From: Pempheris klunzingeri
Taxonomy: Eukaryota; Chordata; Actinopteri; Acropomatiformes; Pempheridae
DNA length: 64,000 bases
Assembly: GCF_042242105.1 (NCBI RefSeq)
Contig: NC_092016.1
Location: 16,272,501-16,336,500 of the forward strand
Reading direction: 5' to 3'
Position numbers and translations under genes: made by a program
Notes under the pieces: generated by a model
Told to the model about the DNA's origin: nothing
Databases searched by the model: none
The model's input: only the letters and a program-made list of their open reading frames with translations
Shown: positions 24,350 to 36,300 of the stretch, piece after piece
How the letters are laid out: each line of letters opens with the position of its first letter
How positions within the stretch are numbered: position 1 is the first letter of the stretch

Positions 24350-24837
24350 GCTGCCACCCTCTGCCAGGGCAAGTTGGAAAGGAAACATAAACATAAAGGG
24401 TCTAACTAACTTCAACCATAAGCTCCTATGTTCCCCCTTACAGGTTAATAACACCTATTATGCTATCCACACGGTTATTTTACTCTATTAACGCAATACT
24501 GCCGCCTAATGGTGTTTAATCTTGCAATACTGTTTTGTTGATGATATGATAATAAGACAATAACTGAGGATGTACATAGTTAATGAGGTTACAGTCCTGA
24601 TTACATTTAATCTGTTTTATAATCCTATTGATATCAATATGTCATGAGGTTCCCTTTTTTAGTGGGATTTGTTTGATGACGAGAGAGGGAAATCCTCTTA
24701 TCATTTGTCTGTGAGGATAGTCTGAATCAGTATGTAACAACAGAGGCTGATATTTTTTATTACAGTACTGGAAAGCAGGCGGTGGTTAATTGAAGCTGTT
24801 TGGGATGTTTTATAATTATGATTGTTTTGTTAAGATA

Positions 24838-24843
24838 AATAAA
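24838..24843 (+). terminator. fgl2: fgl2-like polyadenylation signal
   Basis: AATAAA about 490 bases after the stop codon, followed by a T-rich stretch (TTTTTGCATTTTTTTC). This is a good match to a 3' end. Confidence 0.65.
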
Positions 24844-24859
24844 ACTGATGGATAAAAGA

Positions 24860-25936
24860 GTTTTTGCATTTTTTTCTCCTCCTGTCACATGAAAATATCT
24901 GCAAACGTAAGTACAAAATAAACAACAAATTAAAGTTAAAACATTTTCAGCAGAGAATCAACCACAGACATGAGACATGCAGCCTAGAAGAAGTAACCTA
25001 AAGGACAGATGATTAACTCCTATAGTGAAACATTGGGCGAGTGAAGCGGTTTAAGACTCAAAATCCCTATAGCCTTTGCGGAGTTGACGTAGCCTGCGAG
25101 TTGGTCACATTGGCCTATTGATTGGACAAGACCAAACGAAGGGCGGGACTACGTTTACACAAGTGTGTACATCCGGTCTGTCAAGTTTAATAAGTGATGC
25201 GAAATACAACCGGAAGTAAAAGATTTTGCCTTCAACATAAAAGAACAAAATCCTTGGGGGTGATACAGGCTGATGAGATAGTATCTTTAAAACAGCGTTT
25301 CCATCTAAAAGATGAAAAGCACTTCTTAGTGTTGTCAATATGTAGTGTGTAAGGCTGCGCTACTGACATAATTTTCTGCATATTTAAATCTTGATGTCCT
25401 GTTTTGAAGAGGATCCATGTGTGAAAAATGTGTTGTATATTTGCAATAACAGAGGACTGTAAAATGTATGGTGTAAATGGTATAAACTAGAAAAAAACAA
25501 TTGCAATGATTTACATGTTTACCTGCTTTAAATATATACTTTTGCTTCAGCACAGCATTTGACTAAAGGCACTATTGAAACAGCCACTCACATTTGTTTT
25601 AGTGCAGCGTGTTTGCTTCACTTAGTGTTTTTGAATGACCTTCCATTTAATCCATAATTTATTATAATTTACCATATAAATTGGTTGTTTTTTTTATCAG
25701 ATCAGTGTATAATACCATGGCTGAACAGGACATTTTCCAGTCACTTCATCAGCAGTAGAAGACGCTTTTAATCTGAAAACTCGTACCGGAAGTGCTAGCC
25801 TTGTGCTAACTGTACCACACAGACTAGACGGTGCTGTGACAGTCCGTGTGGAGTGAATGTCACCTGGTTGTGAGGTTCACTGTGTGTCAGCAGCTGTACC
25901 GGTGTGGATGAGCTGGTTTACCGGAAGGTGACAGAG
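24860..25936. other. Intergenic DNA between fgl2-like and fam185a
   Basis: AT-rich, with no recognised gene or transposon. The last 150 bases are GC-richer and probably hold the fam185a promoter and 5' UTR. Confidence 0.5.
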
Positions 25937-28900
25937 ATGTTTTGGAGCTCAGCAGGTCGGCGGGGATGTGGCGGACTTCTCCGCTGCTGGACCCTCACTG
26001 CCTCCCGCTGCCCTCCGCACACTTCACGGTTCTTCTCCATCTCTGCCTCCGCGAAGTCCACAACACATGACGGGGCGCAGCGGCCCCTGAGGCAGTGGGC
26101 TCTGGAGGTGAGCCCCTTCAGCACGGTGCGGGCCCGGCTAGGCTGCAGCATCTCCGTCCGCCCGCTGGACCCGCACGCCTTTCCTGAAGCGGACCGAGCC
26201 TTCATCACGGCCCACGGGGCAGACACCGAGCAGGAGGCCGGTCTGGACCACCTCCACATCCGCTATGATGAGCAGAGCAGGGAGCTGCTCATCTCGGCAG
26301 AGAAGGTTAACAGCAGCGTGTCGATTGATCTGACTGCACCCATCAAAAGTAGTGAGTATGAGAAATGTGAAATGATGCAATTGAGGATGGACATTACTTC
26401 TCAGTGTTTACAAAACATCTAGAGAGGCCATTTGGCATGAGACTACATGCTGTCCTTTGGTGCTCACCATGACTTTTGTTTTTGTCAGATCTCTTAATCA
26501 CTACTCATGGAAAAGGCCACGTGCAAGTGAAGAAAATGGAGTGTGATGTGTGCAAGGTGCAGACAGAGAGGGGCAACTGTCTGCTGCACTCTGTCAAGGT
26601 GGGCAGCGGTATGACAGCATACAAACACGTGGAGATGCTCTGGGGATGTTAATTGTAACAGCCATAAACATCAACTGATAATATTAATCGGTCAAACAGT
26701 TTAAAAAATATTAATATTGCTTAAAGAGTGTTTGTTCCAAGAATGGAAACAACCTAAAGTAGCCAAAACACTGTGTTAATAACACAAGTTGAATTAACAA
26801 ATGAGGCAGAGAGCAGTCTGTGCTCCTCTCCAAACAACACTGTTGAACAGTGGACCATTTCTCTGTGTCAGAGATGCCTCCACCAGCTGGACGCCTCCAT
26901 CTTAAACTCTCCAGTGACAAACCAGAGTTTGTGGGTTTGCCTCCTGAAGTGGTCTCTTACTGCCTCTAATAGTATTAATAAGTCATAATTCCTATTGTCG
27001 TTAAACGGTCAATCATAAACATCCATAAGATGCACAGATATGTTTGGATTTTACTGTATCTTGTTGGCTGATTTATATCACTAATAAATAATATAAGCAC
27101 TGATTCAGTGTTATTAGTGCAGATTTTGATCTTGATTTTGGAACTTGTGTTTTCTGATCTTCTCATTGCCGCTTCATGCAGCTATCAAAGCCACAAATAG
27201 TTGACCACTATACCTAAAAGTATCTGTTCAAGTTAAGATAGAACAACGTGGACCGTGGTCATAGAGTTAAACGTGTGTTCGTCTCATCAAAGAGGCTTTT
27301 TATCAGTTGAATTTGTTTCAGACTGACATTTCTCTCTTGTGGTCCTCTCACTGTTCTTTGTTGTATCTCAGGGTCATCAGGTTGAGGTCAGGTCTCATGG
27401 AGGACAGGTGACAGGTGTGGGCACCATCCATGGCAACGTGGACATCAGCACATATGAAGACAGTGTAAGGACGGAGTTACATTTACTCTCAGCAGACATT
27501 AGAGGGCAGCAGCAGCCTGACTACAGGATTTATCTAAATGTGTTCACAGCACTGAGGTTTCATACACCACCTGGCTACAGTCCTGTGCGGTGATTAGCTG
27601 TGTGTTTGCAGGCGGTGGATGTCAAGAAGCTCCAAGGCACCACAATGAATGTTTCAACAGAACGTGGCCCTCTGAAGGTCAAAGCCATCTACGCTGAGTC
27701 CAGCTGCATCACCTCCTGCTCTGGGACAGTAGGTCTGGGGCACGTACATGGTGAGCAAAAGGCAGCATCTGTTCCTCTTCTATATTGTTTATGCGGTTAT
27801 TAGAGCTACTGCCAAATTTAAGTGTAGAATGAAAAAAAAAGTTTAATATTACATTAAATTCATTACACTTTTGTCCAAAACAAAGTTTTTCATCAGTTTG
27901 GGGTTCATTGTCGAGCTCACGTCGACCCTACGATTAATGGTTGGCCCACTCTAATACCTGAGCTACCTACATTTAAAACTCTGTGAAACTTTTTTTCACT
28001 GCAACATGCTGGTAGAAGACACTCTGCCAGTAAAATCCAAACATTTTTAAAACCTCTACTTTCCACGAGCCACTGCAGCACACATTGTGTCAACTTGGTT
28101 TAAAAAACAAGGCTTTGGTGCGTGAGGAATACTGGACTCTGATCCAAACACACAAAACTGTACTTGTTTGTTTTAGGATAGCTATAAAATAGGTTAGTTG
28201 TAAAGAAACTAATTATAGGAGGTATAGATTAGATCACAAACAGCACTGTGATGTGAAGAAAATACGTCATCCATGTAGAATTTTAATTTCTTCCTGATAC
28301 AGATGAGCCTGTGATCTCAGGATACATGGAAACAATTAGCCTTCTAACTTCAGTGATGCAGGGTTATGATGTGTACAGTCTGTGAAAGAGGCTTTTCTCT
28401 GTCAAAGTTATAATCTGAAAGCTAGTTACATAAATTAAAACAGACTTTGTGCTTTCATTGATTAAAAGGTAACGCCACTGTGAAGAACGTGTCTGGAGAT
28501 ACAGTTATTGGTAAGCACACTGACTCTGTGATTGCACAATGAGCTACGTATGGTATCCATCAGTGGTTGGAAGACACCTGAGGCTTGTTTTGCTTTTGCA
28601 GATGGTTCAAATAGTTTCCTGAAGGTTTCCTCTCACAGCGGAGCCATTGATGTCTACGTGGGAGATGGTGGTAGTGCCGAAATCCACAGTCAGGAAGGTA
28701 AACACCCAACATAAGACGAAAATTCACCTTATGAGCCACAGTTTTCCTTCCTGAGTAGTTGAGCCATATTCTTTTTCCTCTGTTTTCCCCCCATTCTTCT
28801 CATACATAGGAGCGGTGTGCGTGCGTGTCCCTTCCTCGCTGAAAGCTGGGGTGGAGCTCCGTGGAGCATCGGTGGATATCAGCCCAGAGGTTGTTCTGCA

Positions 28901-29182
28901 TGGAGTAGAAAACAACACAGCTGAAGGCCAAACCACAGTTACTGGCAAGCCATTATATTTCATTACAACACACTCCATGGCACACAGTAAATGAACTAAA
29001 CCCTCCAACAAGTAAATCACAACAAGTAAAGAACGTTCTGTTTCCTCTCCATACTCGTGTTTCTCTCAGGCTGTATGAATGGAGAGCCTCCAGTGGAGCA
29101 GTGGGTTAAAGCTCAGGCAGACAGAGGCTCTATCAGACTGAAGACACAAAGCTGGCTGGAGTCCCTGAAGCTGGGAAGCTGA
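25937..29182 (+). CDS. fam185a: FAM185A (DUF4097-type protein with probable mitochondrial presequence)
   Basis: Eight coding exons join in phase: 25937-26351, 26489-26598, 27372-27464, 27612-27750, 28469-28510, 28602-28697, 28810-28944 and 29070-29182. They give 380 residues, close to the mammalian length. The ATG at 25937 opens an Arg/Ser-rich, acid-poor leader (MFWSSAGRRG...SRFFSISAS) that looks like a mitochondrial targeting signal. Family matches include LRQWALEVSPFSTVRA, SVRPLDPHAFPEADR, KKMECDVCK and SWLESLKL at the C-terminus. The body has repeated short beta-strand motifs (HGNVDI, GDTVI, HSGAIDVYV) typical of DUF4097. The biochemical function is unknown. Intron 7 appears to use a GC donor (ACTG|GCAAGC), because the reading phase allows no nearby GT site. 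It lies tail-to-tail with fbxl13, as in human 7q22. Confidence 0.92.
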
Positions 29183-29592
29183 GTTATGAGCAACAGAATT
29201 TAGCTTCATAATGCTGCATCATTGCTCTTTACTTTTACAGAGACAGATATTTATTGTATCTCTTCAGGACTGGATGTACCTTTTACCTCGCTGAAGCTCA
29301 GGATATATTGCACTGCCCATAAGACCAGTCTGTATCATCTATCGTATTCAACAAACAATCGGTGTGTTAAAAGTCATTGTACATACACTGAGTCTAAAAT
29401 GTTGGTTTGTGCTGATCTGTCAGTGGCTTTGACTGGTCATTAGACAGTTTGCTTGCTCACATTTTCTGTATGTTTACTGGTGATGTGAAATATTGCCAAG
29501 GATTGTATGTCCTCTGAATGGTATGTAAATACTATAAATATTAAGTGTAATTTTGCCTAGTGTGGACTTAATTTTGATGAATGAAATCTAAT

Positions 29593-29598
29593 AATAAA
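29593..29598 (+). terminator. fam185a: fam185a polyadenylation signal
   Basis: AATAAA about 410 bases after the stop, followed by a TTTTAACC stretch. Confidence 0.6.
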
Positions 29599-29619
29599 GA
29601 CGTTTTAACCGTAAAACTA

Positions 29620-30272
29620 AGTTCTTACTCAGAACACATTTTCCAAAATCCTCTTTGCATAAAAGAGTTTTAAGTTATGGCCCCCAAATGAGCAGCAAAA
29701 CTGTACAGGATCTAAACCTGGAGGGTAAAGCAGAAAGTGAGTCTGCATCTCCCTGGTTATGCTTATAGTATTAACAGTATATGTTCAGTATAAAACAAAC
29801 AAGTGAAATTCAATTACACCGTGTATTGAGTAAAGTATAAACAAAAAATAAAACAAGATTGCAATATAAATAAACTTTAAAAGCATACATGAACAAACAG
29901 TTTCTTAAATAAACAGACACCAATGACGGTCCTGTCTTAGTGCTAAAGATCACATCCAGTAGTTTGCATTATTACTGTCACACTTTGTACATAGTTAGTG
30001 GTAGAAACTACGCAGTGATTTCAGAGTGATTGCAGAGATTCCATAGCTGATGAACTATAATGTGTCAGTTAGGCATTGAAACAGTGCCATGTGTGAATCT
30101 CTATGCAGACAGGTAGAGTACAGAGAACACGTGAGTATTATGATGATTATTAGCCAGTTATTTGGCTTTTTAGCCCTGTGTGAATTTGTGTGGATTATCT
30201 AAAGAAAGTGTATCATGTAAAACAGTTTTTTGAAGGCACTTCTAATATGTTGATTGTTGTGACTGTGTGATC
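29620..30272. other. Gap between convergent fam185a and fbxl13
   Basis: AT-rich, no gene seen. Several AATAAA hexamers (for example near 29846) occur in this A-rich sequence and could act as extra 3' ends for either gene. Confidence 0.5.
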
Positions 30273-30278
30273 TTTATT
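30273..30278 (-). terminator. fbxl13: fbxl13 polyadenylation signal
   Basis: TTTATT on the plus strand gives AATAAA on the minus strand, about 90 bases after the fbxl13 stop. A 13-base A run lies on the plus strand immediately upstream in minus-strand terms (30282-30294). Confidence 0.55.
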
Positions 30279-30364
30279 ATTTAAAAAAAAAAAAACCCCA
30301 AGGTGTCACCAGTCTTGATGGGTCTTGCGATTGGATGCACTATTTGGCCCACGTTGTATCCAAA

Positions 30365-33300
30365 TCAGTACGGAGGTTCATTGCTGTGCTCCCAGTGCTC
30401 CATACGTGGCTGAAGCTTTAAGGCAGCCACCCTACGAGAGCAAACACTCTCTGGTCATTAAAAGTTGCCTTGCAGGACTCTAACGTTGCAGTGTTCTTCT
30501 AAGTTTGAGTCTTACTTTGAGATGCTGCTGCAGCAGTTCATCGTGATGGAGCGGAGTGGAGGACAGATCCTCTCCAAGTGTCGAAGAGTGCGATCAGTGA
30601 GAAGAATGCAGCCACTCACATCAAGCTGTCGCAGGTACTGAGATCCACATGTCAGATACTGCACTGCCATATCTGTCATCTGAGGCAGGGCAGGAGAAAA
30701 CATGTGGCATGAAAAGACATGAGGAACCCCAATCCACTTTAGCCAGGGGACATTTAAAGGCTTTAGAGGGGTGTGTGTACCTTGGGACAACCTGACATTC
30801 GCAGTGTGACTAAACCTCTGCAGTAAAATGAAATTGCTCTGATGGCTGGGTCTGACAGAGCAACACAGTGAGACACATCAACATGCTCCAGATCTCGCAC
30901 ATTCTTGCACAGCTTCTGCTCTTGTGAGAAACAACAGAGACGAGAGGAAGATGTGGGATGAAATGTTAAAAGATGAGCAAATGAAATGAGGAGAGGACAT
31001 GAGGGAAAATGCTGTTAGTCGCCAGCAAAAGCAAGTCAATCAATCAATCAATCTTTATTTATATAGTGCCAATTCACAACAGCGTTATCTCAAGAAGTGA
31101 AACAATAATTCACAAATCACAAATAATTTGGGTACGGGTGTATTTCTTGTCAGATGTTGATAGAAGCAAGCGTGAACCCACTAAGAATTGTAAACTGTTC
31201 CAATATGATACCGCATCTGGCCATGTGTCGAAATTCTAGATTTGTACCTCTATGCCAATATCTGTGATGTAGACACACTTGGCAAGAACTAACTTCTTCA
31301 AGCGAATTCCCTCGAGAGCTGCCAGCCCCTAAAAACACAAATACAGAGTTCAAGCTTCAAGCTCCACCACCAGGACCAGTTATGATATTTTTCAGGAATG
31401 TATGAGCCAAACAATACCTGATCCTGGATGTTACAACCACTGATGTCCAGGGAGCTGATAGAGCTGCCACTCAGCCACCCCAGACTCATGTCAGTCAGTC
31501 TCTCACAATAACTCAGACTGAGATGGTACAGTTTACACAACCTGATGAATTGTGCACACACACACACGACACAAAACAAAACTGTTGTGTGACACTATTC
31601 AATAGACCACAATGAGACGTGTGTGTGAAGTCAAACCATATACCTTTGTGCAATCCTCATGACAGATCTGTCAGTGATGTGACTACAGTGACTGACATTC
31701 AGCTCTCTCAGTTTGGCAGCTGAGCAGCCTCCAGTCAAGCACTGGATTCCAGCATCACTCACCCTGAAATACAAGCAGTGTAAGCCCATTGCATCATGCA
31801 AAGTCATGAATCTAAAACTACATCAACAAACACACACACCTGTTACAAAGTGAGATGTCCAGGTACTGTAGGTTCTTTAGGGTTGCCACAGACTTGAGGC
31901 CAGCATCCGTCATTCTGGGACATTCTGCAGCGTGGAGTCTGCGGAGGCCTTGTGAGCTGCTGCACAGGGCCTTCCAGCTGACGTCTGTGAGCTGGTTGTT
32001 ACCTAAAGTGTAAATAACTGGATTAGAATTACTTCTATCTTTTCATGTGTATGAAAAAATGAATGCTGCAGAATGCAAAATGATCTCACCCTCTGTGCTA
32101 AAAGTCTTCAGTTTGGCTACTTCAGCAACGGCTTTGACGGCAACGTCGGAAAGATGAGGAGCATCCAGCAAAGAAACGGCAGACAGACTGCGACATCTGG
32201 CAATTAGTGCCTGTTGGAGAAGAGTAAGACTGAGAACGTCTCTCTGCCGCGATGAGTTAAGAGTGTGTGGACAACCCTTGATCCAATTTTCTCTCAGTGG
32301 AAGGACAAAGGTTTGGTTTGTTTTAAACAATTCTTTGTTGACAAAGTCTTTACTTCTTTTGAAATTCTTAAGACTAAATTTGATCTTCCACAATCACATT
32401 TATTTAGATATTTTCAAATTCGCAGTTTTGTTTGCAATTTGCTTGCTTTTCTGCTAGGGAGAGAAATATTATTGCTTTTGCCTCACTTGTGGCCCGCAGG
32501 CGCATTTTACTTCATTGGAAGGATCTTAAACCTCCATCTTATAATTCTTGGCTAAAAGACCTTATGTCCTTCCTTTATTTAGAAAAGATTAAGTACAGCA
32601 TTAGAGGTTGTGCTGATAATTTTGACAAGACTTGGAGTCCTGTTTTGTCCTTCGTTTATTCTGTTCCTTCTTTGGAAGACTTTGTTGATCGATTATGCAG
32701 CCCTATGTGTAACACACTTTTTTTTTTTCCTTCTCTTTGTTTGTTTGTTTCTTTTCTTTACTACTTTTGATATTGTCATTGTCATTTAGGGTATTTGGGG
32801 TGTGTGATGTGTTGTGTTATTATACTAATATAAAAATGGGTTACATGTACTGTACAAAAGATGTATGTGATGAGATATCCCAATAAAAAACAAAAAAATA
32901 TGCATGTGTTGAAAAAGCAGATTCTTTTCTAATGTATTCCTTACTTTATTTGTTAAACACTCCAGAGTTTGGATGTCGACCCAGTAACAAACTTGTGATG
33001 TGTTAGAAAGCAACAAACTTACCACGACACAGCTATCTGACAGCGTAGGCATGTCATTGATCACAATCTCCTTGAGTGAGGGGCATCCGGCAGAAATGCA
33101 TCTGAACCCATTTACTGTCATCTACGAAAAAGGAGAGGAGGAGGACAGAGGAAAATATGTGTGTGTGTATGCTAGAATCTGAGTCATTCTCCTGGATGCA
33201 GTTTTCTTTGCGCCTCACATGTTCGGGGCCCCAGTAAAGTGAAACCATACATCTGGAACCAAACCAATGCACATTCCCAGAAGAAGGTGCATTTTACGTT

Positions 33301-36300
33301 GCGATGGATGTGTGTCGTGTTATGGAGTGTGCACATGGTGAGTGGGTGGATCAGAGACCAGTATAAACCCAACCCTCCACTTGGCCACAGCTGCCTTTTA
33401 CTCTCCCTCTCCTTCAGGTCTTTGTTCATTCGCTCTTACTGAGCTCAAATAGTCACCAGCGTACAGCCAAAAAACAAGAGGAGACACGTGAAAACAGAGA
33501 GGAGTGACTGGATTTATCCAAAGGCAAAAAGGTGTGTCCTTTCTAAATCTGCAGCTGAGTGGAGTGACTACATACCAAACTGAGAGGAGCATACCAACTG
33601 ACCTGTGTGCAGCCAGACAGGTCGAGGTGGATGAGATTGTGGCAGCCCTTCCCTGTGGTCAGGTACATTAACCCTTTATCTGTGAATCTGGAGCAGTAGG
33701 CCACACTCAGGTATTGAAGGTTGAGACAGTTCCTGTTTGAAATTGATAAATTCATATAAATTCAGATTATGTGTGTCAAAGCTCTGTGTAGATTACAGTT
33801 GGCTGTTTTGTTGTTTTTTTAACAGAGGAAAAAGTGTAAATTTGAGTACATACTCAAGGAAAGCATTGTAATCAAAAATAGTGACATCACATTGAATTAA
33901 AAGTACACAGAATCTCTTCTTGCATGGCAAAATGTGAAACATTTCCAGAAACACTTTGCATAACACTAATACCCATGAGAGAAAGAGAGAGGGAGTGAGT
34001 GAGAGAGTGCAAATGATGGAAAACTGTTGAACTTGCAAATCTATCATCAGTGCAATAATACAGTCTCAAAGTCATGTTATGATTGCCACATCTGTTCCTC
34101 TAAATCATTAAGTTGGCATGACATGAATTAAAAGCCAGGGCTGCACTTTGGCAAAACAGAAATGGAGATAATTCTGGGAAGTAGCAGACAGGAGGCAAGA
34201 AAACAGGAAGCATCATTTCTTTGTTCAGTTTGGAGGTTTTTTCTCAGTATGTGAGTGAGTTGGACCACAACCAGAGGTTTACCTGGAGAGTTCTCTCAGA
34301 GCTTTGTTAGTTATAAGTGTGCAAGAGACGTTCAAGTAGAGCAGGCAGGGACAGCTTTCGACAATCATCTGCACCGTTATATCCTGCAAAGATCATAGAT
34401 TTACATGTTACCTCAGATTCTCACGGCAAGGCACCTGTTACTAGAATATATGGCATAGTGTAGTATCACAGTGAACAGTGCATTATAACCAATTGGTTTT
34501 CATGAATTAGAATACATTTTATGTTAAAACTATGATGAATGAAATTTGGAAAGATCCGATACTGAACAAATGCAATGCTGCTCTTCTCTGTGATGTACTA
34601 TCTTAATGATGACATCATAATGGTAGTGTAAACTTGTGTAGTGTCGTGTAAACTGAGACAAACAATGTCTGTTAATGCATATTTTCATTGATTTAATATA
34701 GGACAGGTTTTTAACAATACTATTAGCATTGTAGTTGTTATTTAACTTAGGAACAAGAAAATAGTGTAAAAAGCAAAGTAGTACATGCCATATGAAGATT
34801 ATGCATTTTGTAATAGATTTAGAATTTTGCTATCATCTATACATTATCATTAGTCTTAACAATGTTTCACTTACAGTAACATTTAAGCACTCCGACACAT
34901 TGAGCTCCTGGAGGTTTCTGCATTCGCCTAAGGAAAAAACAATGCAGAGAAAATTAGTAAACAGCTGAGAAATTGCTGATCAAACTATGTTTTTGGGAAA
35001 TATTTAAAATGGCTGCTATAATTATAGTGTAGTTTGTAATCATAATGTAAGTAAGAACAAAAAGTGTCATGGTATTCTGCCTTCCTTCAAAGCTGTATAC
35101 ACATTCCTGGACGGCTCCTATCTCTTACATAATGTGCTACCTCTCACTTCTTCTGCAGGGTAAGCAGCAGCTGCGTTCCATCAACAATAACACTGTTCAC
35201 CTTTGACCCATCGCTTCCAGACCCATACTTTCATCCAAAACTCCTGCTTTGGCTCCAGCTCCTCTCAATAAAAAGAAAATCCCTGCAGGGCTCAGGATGC
35301 GTGTGACCTCCTCTCTCCTCTTAGCCTCCTATCTCCTCCTTCTGCTCCCGTCCGCTGAGATGAAGAGACCAGGGAAGGGCAGAGGCCTCAGAGGAGCAAG
35401 ACACAAACTAACACGGGACAGGTATAGACTTGCTCTTGGGTCTAATTTGTTTAATCCATTTTTCACCACTCTAATGACTGTGGCAAGTCATAAATAAATT
35501 TTGTGTGTCTCACGGTCAGGGTGAGAGGTGCTGGGCGTCACGGCAGATCAGGCCCCTCCAGGCTTATGGCACCTAACTGCTCAGAGTTGACAGAAGCTAG
35601 AGAAGTCTTTGTGGACTGTCAGGACCGACGCCTCGCCTCTATTCCCACCTCACAGACCTGGTCCAAGCAACCCAAGCACCTCCTTCTAGCTCGCAACCGG
35701 ATCAAAGTCGTTCGTGATGGGGCTTTCCTTGGATATGAGAGTTTAACCAGTCTGGACCTGCAGCAGAACCAGATCTCTGTAGTGGAGGAAGGGGCCTTCC
35801 AGGGCCTGAGACACCTTACAACCCTGCTGCTGCAGCACAACCGCCTGGGATCACTTAGTGAGGAGGCCCTCATCACCATGCCAAACCTCCGCTACCTACG
35901 TCTGTATGATAATCCCTGGAATTGTCTCTGCCCGTTGGACAGTCTCATACGCACCGTTCAGGTCCCAAGCAACCGCAATCTAGGAAACCATGCCAGGTGA
36001 GTGATTCCTCAAAAACAGTTTGATATAGAGTGATCTACTGCTCTGATTCCACAGGAGTACAAGTCATTACTGATTCTCTGAATAACAAACAGCCTCCAAA
36101 TATCACATCCAACTTCACCGTGACTTTCTTCTTTTAGATGTGCAGAGCCCATCAGGCTAAAAGGCATTAAGTTGAAGCAGGTTGACCCCGAGTTACTCTG
36201 TAAGGAGAGAGACCCAACTGATGACCCACAGAGTGATCGCACATATCCTGTAGAGCCCATTCCAATTCGCACCAAACCTAACGCCATCACATCTTGCCAT

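Noticed and set aside
32265-32770. Independent gene with 96-112 codons in the fbxl13 intron
   Set aside because: The translation matches the end of an L1 ORF2 with a frameshift and an A-rich tail, so it is a truncated LINE.
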